Shown here: piece after piece, positions 61,441 through 64,000 of the stretch
How positions within the stretch are numbered: position 1 is the first letter of the stretch
How the letters are laid out: every line of letters begins with the position of its first letter
Origin: Cladorhizidae sp. MBARI D1340-BT2
Taxonomy: Eukaryota > Porifera > Demospongiae > Poecilosclerida > Cladorhizidae
Length of the DNA stretch: 64,000 nt
NCBI GenBank assembly: GCA_028752905.1
Contig: JAQNBH010000002.1
Coordinates: forward strand, 31,542,238-31,606,237
Direction of reading: 5' to 3'
Made by a program: the position numbers and the translations under genes
Notes under the pieces: generated by a model
Databases searched by the model: none
Told to the model about the DNA's origin: nothing
Seen by the model: only the letters and a program-made list of their open reading frames with translations

Positions 61441-61720
61441 TCTTAATAATTGACTTTTGAAACTTACTCTTTCGACATTCCCACTAGATGCTCCCCCCAC
61501 TAGATGCTCCCCCCACTAGATGCTCCCCTACTAAATGCTCCCCCCACTAGATGTTTCCCCCACTAGATGCTCCCCCCACTAGATGCTCCCACCACTAGAT
61601 GCTCCCACCACTAGATGCTGCCTCCACTAGATCTAGATGCTCCCCCCACTAGATGCTCCCCCAGCTAGATGCTCCCCCCACTAGATGGTCCCCCACTAGA
61701 TGCTCCAGCTGTCATCGGGA
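61441..61720. repeat. 16-bp minisatellite (14 units) inside a half MITE
   Basis: 61441-61490 resembles the left arm of the MITE family (TAATTGACTTTTGAAAC, TTACTCTTTCGACATT). From 61492 to 61706 a unit of ACTAGATGCTCCCCCC repeats about 14 times with small changes (13-17 bases, one unit of 22). It then exits through CTCCAGCTGTCATCGGGAATTA, which corresponds to the inner MITE sequence CTCTAGCCTTCATCAGGAAT. The right MITE arm is absent. Confidence 0.85.
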
Positions 61721-62150
61721 ATTATCTAGACAAAAATTATTTCATTTGCATGGTTGTTGGTATATTACAGTCAAATTAATTTGACATTTCATTTCATTAT
61801 GATGCTATTAAGTCAACACATTTTTTAGGGTATTGACATAGTGCATAGAACCTACCATAGTGCATTCAAGCACTGAAATCAATGACAGAGCTTCCAGGAA
61901 ATATCATATAGTCTTAGAGTTTACATACATAGATAAGGGGGTGATCAAGTCTAAGGAGGATGGCAGATTTGTAGAGTACAAGTGCTTGAGTTTATACAAT
62001 GCCACTGGTGTTATTCTTTTGGTTTGTGAACCAAATTAATTTTGAAAGAAGTTGAACCGGAACTTGGTAGCAATATAAAGCAGTGATCTGCTTTCAATAA
62101 TTCCACTCGTTTGCTGTATCATTAGAGGATCTACTGTCCCGCCCGAAAAG
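61721..62150. other. no gene seen
   Basis: Unremarkable AT-rich sequence. Confidence 0.5.
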
Positions 62151-62155
62151 TAGCT

Positions 62156-62283
62156 AGAATGTGCTACTATTATAATTCCTAGCTCTATTGCAGCTGACAT
62201 AACATGGCCAAATTTAATAGCCCCAGAGATCAGCCTATCCTTCTCTCATACATCTATAGAACCTGCAATAAGATGGATCACCC
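62156..62283. repeat. inverted, diverged copy of 35528-35660
   Basis: Reverse-complement landmarks of block A: GAATGTGCTACTATTAT, CCAGAGATCAGCCT and CAATA(A/G)GATGGATCA(C/G)C appear in order with nearly the same spacing (127 versus 132 bases). Likely a hAT-family 5' flank. Confidence 0.7.
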
Positions 62284-62300
62284 TAGTAACAACTTTCTCC

Positions 62301-62710
62301 TTTGTAACACTGTTGTTGCTGTTGAGTTTCAACAATGAATGTAAGATGAACAGATTATAAACACTCAAATTTTTTATTTCATATTCAGAATTCCTGGGAA
62401 GTATATAGGAGTTATATGCTTTATAATTTTCATCTTACTAAACTTCAATATTAAAAATTCATGAAAATTTCTCTTAAAGTTTCATGATTTTCTATTGTAT
62501 ATTTGTATTCTATATTATTTCTCAGTCATGGTTTAGCTTGCATTTTTTTAATTAAGCACCTTAAAATTTATGCCAAAATCCACAGATCTTCTATACACTT
62601 TACCTCCTGAACGCTCTGTGGGCACCCAGTGTTATTTATTGACAATAGTTCCACTTGCTTGGGTCTTTTATCACCATTGTTGGGGAACTGGGCTCCCTAA
62701 TTAGGATGCC
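62301..62710. repeat. dispersed repeat, copy 2
   Basis: Partner of 46231-46600 in the same orientation. It contains about 60 extra bases before the GGGAACTGGGC landmark. It follows directly on the hAT-like fragment, so the two may belong to one element. Confidence 0.72.
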
Positions 62711-63138
62711 GCAACAGCAACAAATAATCATTTAGCCACTTCAAGGTCTCATCCCAACATCTCACTCTAACCCATAGTTTCAGTGCACCAATGCTTTATG
62801 AACATACTATATTTAGTGAGTGAAGCAAGCTCTCCTCAGTAGGAAGTTGGATTTTTTTAATTGCTATTGCCAGTGCATGGTCTATCTACCTATTAGTGTT
62901 GTGTGCAAGAAATTGAGTGGTGAAGGAAAGTCCAATGGGAAAAAAGTGGGGGAAACCCAAAAGAATGAATTTTAACCTGATGATGCCCTGTTCAACAAAA
63001 CGAAGTTCTATCGATGTACTGCCTAGCATACCTGCTGAAGCTTTAATATTAGGGTTGTAGGAAGCACTTCTGGCCAAACCCATTTTAATTGGAAGCTTTG
63101 ACTTATTGTTTTCAGTTAGAGGACTCAAGAAACTAACA
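62711..63138. other. no gene recognised
   Basis: The minus-strand frame 62886-63128 lacks a known domain. It may be downstream flank of the hAT tail to its right. Confidence 0.45.
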
Positions 63139-63720
63139 TCAAACTTCTAAATCAAATGGAAGAAATTTGCCGAAGATTATTTCTCTGCGACTCGAACTCA
63201 TAATGAAGACATTATCAAGATCGATCAAGTTGGACTCGTCAGTGCTCTCTTTGTGTAAATGAGCATCATAACATTGGGTGTTGTTCAGTATAGATTGAGT
63301 CATTGTCGCTCGTAAAAATCTTGATTCGACCCAATGAGCTGAAGGAGCATTCTCTTGAAGCATTTGTAACAGGCATGATGAGTATTAATGAAGCAAGTTT
63401 GCACATTTCAGATCTTTGTGAAATAGAGGGACACTTTAGGTACTTGAACATAGAACCAAGATCATTACTAGGAACTTCTGAGAGGTTGCTGGAAATCATT
63501 TCAGCTGCATTTCCAGTTGGGTGAAGTGAAAATTGTCCTTCTAGAAATTGAGATAAACTTCAATTCTTCTTTAAAATATTCTTTGTTGGCACATTTTACA
63601 TGAGGACCCTATTGCTTTTTGTAGCAAGGTTGATCAAAGCATGTCTATATGCTAGTAGCCAGGTTGATCAAAGCATGTCTATATGCTAGATATGACAAGA
63701 TCTAGATATTCAAAGTAGAT
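63139..63720 (-). pseudogene. hAT transposase C-terminal part with dimerisation domain, ZMYM1-like
   Basis: Minus strand: the 63440-63720 nucleotides align with 33785-34020 of block A1. The frame 63266-63499 then reads LASLILIMPVTNASRECSFS, a hAT dimerisation core. After a frameshift near 63310 it continues ATMTQSILNNTQCYDAHLH, ESNLIDLDNVFIMSSS and IIFGKFLPF to the C-terminus near 63139. Together these supply the domain missing from the A1 and A2 copies, so this is a second member of that family truncated at the other end. The frame is broken, so non-functional. Confidence 0.8.
63627..63694. repeat. 34-bp direct repeat, two copies
   Basis: AGGTTGATCAAAGCATGTCT and the following bases recur after 34 bases (63627 and 63661). 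In block A1 the same hAT region has one copy, so this is a local tandem duplication. Confidence 0.85.
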
Positions 63721-63789
63721 TGCTTCGTAAAATGATCTAACATCACCCATTAAAAACTGATAACTTGTTCCTTGTTCTTGTTAGAAGTG

Positions 63790-64000
63790 TGTGTAGTTTA
63801 GACCACCACTTCACAGCCCCTATGCCTATGTAAGGGGCATCTGACTGGAGGGTGAAGTGGTGGTCCGGGATGAGGTTCATGAGTACGGAGGAGGAGGTGA
63901 AGGCATGTTTGAGGGAGTCAAAGGCCTTTTGATGCCTGTTTTGTCCACTGGAGGCAGTCTGACATCCTTTTTCGTGAGGTTTGTGAGGGGTCTAGATGTG
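63790..64000 (-). pseudogene. Gypsy-type pol fragment (RNase H start), cut by window edge
   Basis: Minus strand: QKAFDSLKHAFTSSSVLMN, then PDHHFTLQSDAPYIGIGAV, the junction of RT connection and RNase H in Gypsy elements. The D of QSDA matches the first RNase H acidic site. Near 64000 RKRMSD continues upstream out of the window. It differs from the Gypsy fragment at 40.3-41.0 kb, so it is another lineage. Whether the element beyond the edge is intact cannot be seen. Confidence 0.75.

Noticed and set aside
1..64000. tRNA and rRNA genes
   Set aside because: No cloverleaf box A/B pair or rRNA signature was recognised by eye; a covariance-model scan would be decisive.

Overview
The window looks like a gene-poor stretch of an animal nuclear genome. 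It is AT-rich and dominated by satellite DNA and decayed transposable elements, with only two convincing intact protein genes. Several remnants (a restriction-like-endonuclease retrotransposon tail, SCAN-like Gypsy gag, ZMYM1-type hAT transposases) resemble proteins I associate with sponges and other early-branching metazoans. A demosponge is my best guess, but this rests on remembered family resemblance and not on a search.

Layout. (1) Positions 1-31868 are one tandem array of a 29-bp unit, about 1,099 copies. It runs off the left edge of the window. It is almost invariant up to about 26.5 kb and increasingly variable toward its right end. (2) The array stops at the left border of a 3.88-kb block (A1, 31869-35746) that recurs almost identically as A2 (41493-45348). 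Both copies carry an internally deleted mariner-like element and a broken hAT transposase. (3) 36578-37648 and 47008-48039, both on the minus strand, encode two paralogous secreted proteins. Each has two tandem 12-cysteine domains, a Ser/Thr/Ala/Pro stalk and a hydrophobic tail that looks like a GPI signal. Their upstream regions share a block that also occurs alone near 54.0 kb. (4) Between and after them lie a 23-bp minisatellite with a higher-order repeat (38.5 kb), a Gypsy pol remnant (40.3-41.0 kb, minus), a hAT tail (39.5 kb, minus), and a head-to-head junction of a hAT N-terminus and a retrotransposon tail (48.65-49.25 kb). (5) 49.8-53.1 kb is a 5'-truncated, frameshifted APE-type LINE on the plus strand. 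(6) 55.3-59.5 kb holds two decayed Gypsy-class elements in tandem. The second shows SCAN-like gag, zinc knuckle, protease, then integrase, an order expected of Gmr1-like elements. (7) 60.7-64.0 kb holds a foldback MITE, a minisatellite apparently grown from the same MITE family, a further hAT tail and a Gypsy RNase H fragment at the right edge.

The order block A - gene - block A - gene suggests an old tandem duplication of roughly 10 kb. However, the A copies (about 99.9% identical) look much younger than the gene copies (roughly 9% amino-acid difference), so homogenisation or a later copy event is needed. No rRNA, tRNA or CRISPR locus was recognised. All coordinates of decayed elements are approximate, because their ends were judged by eye.
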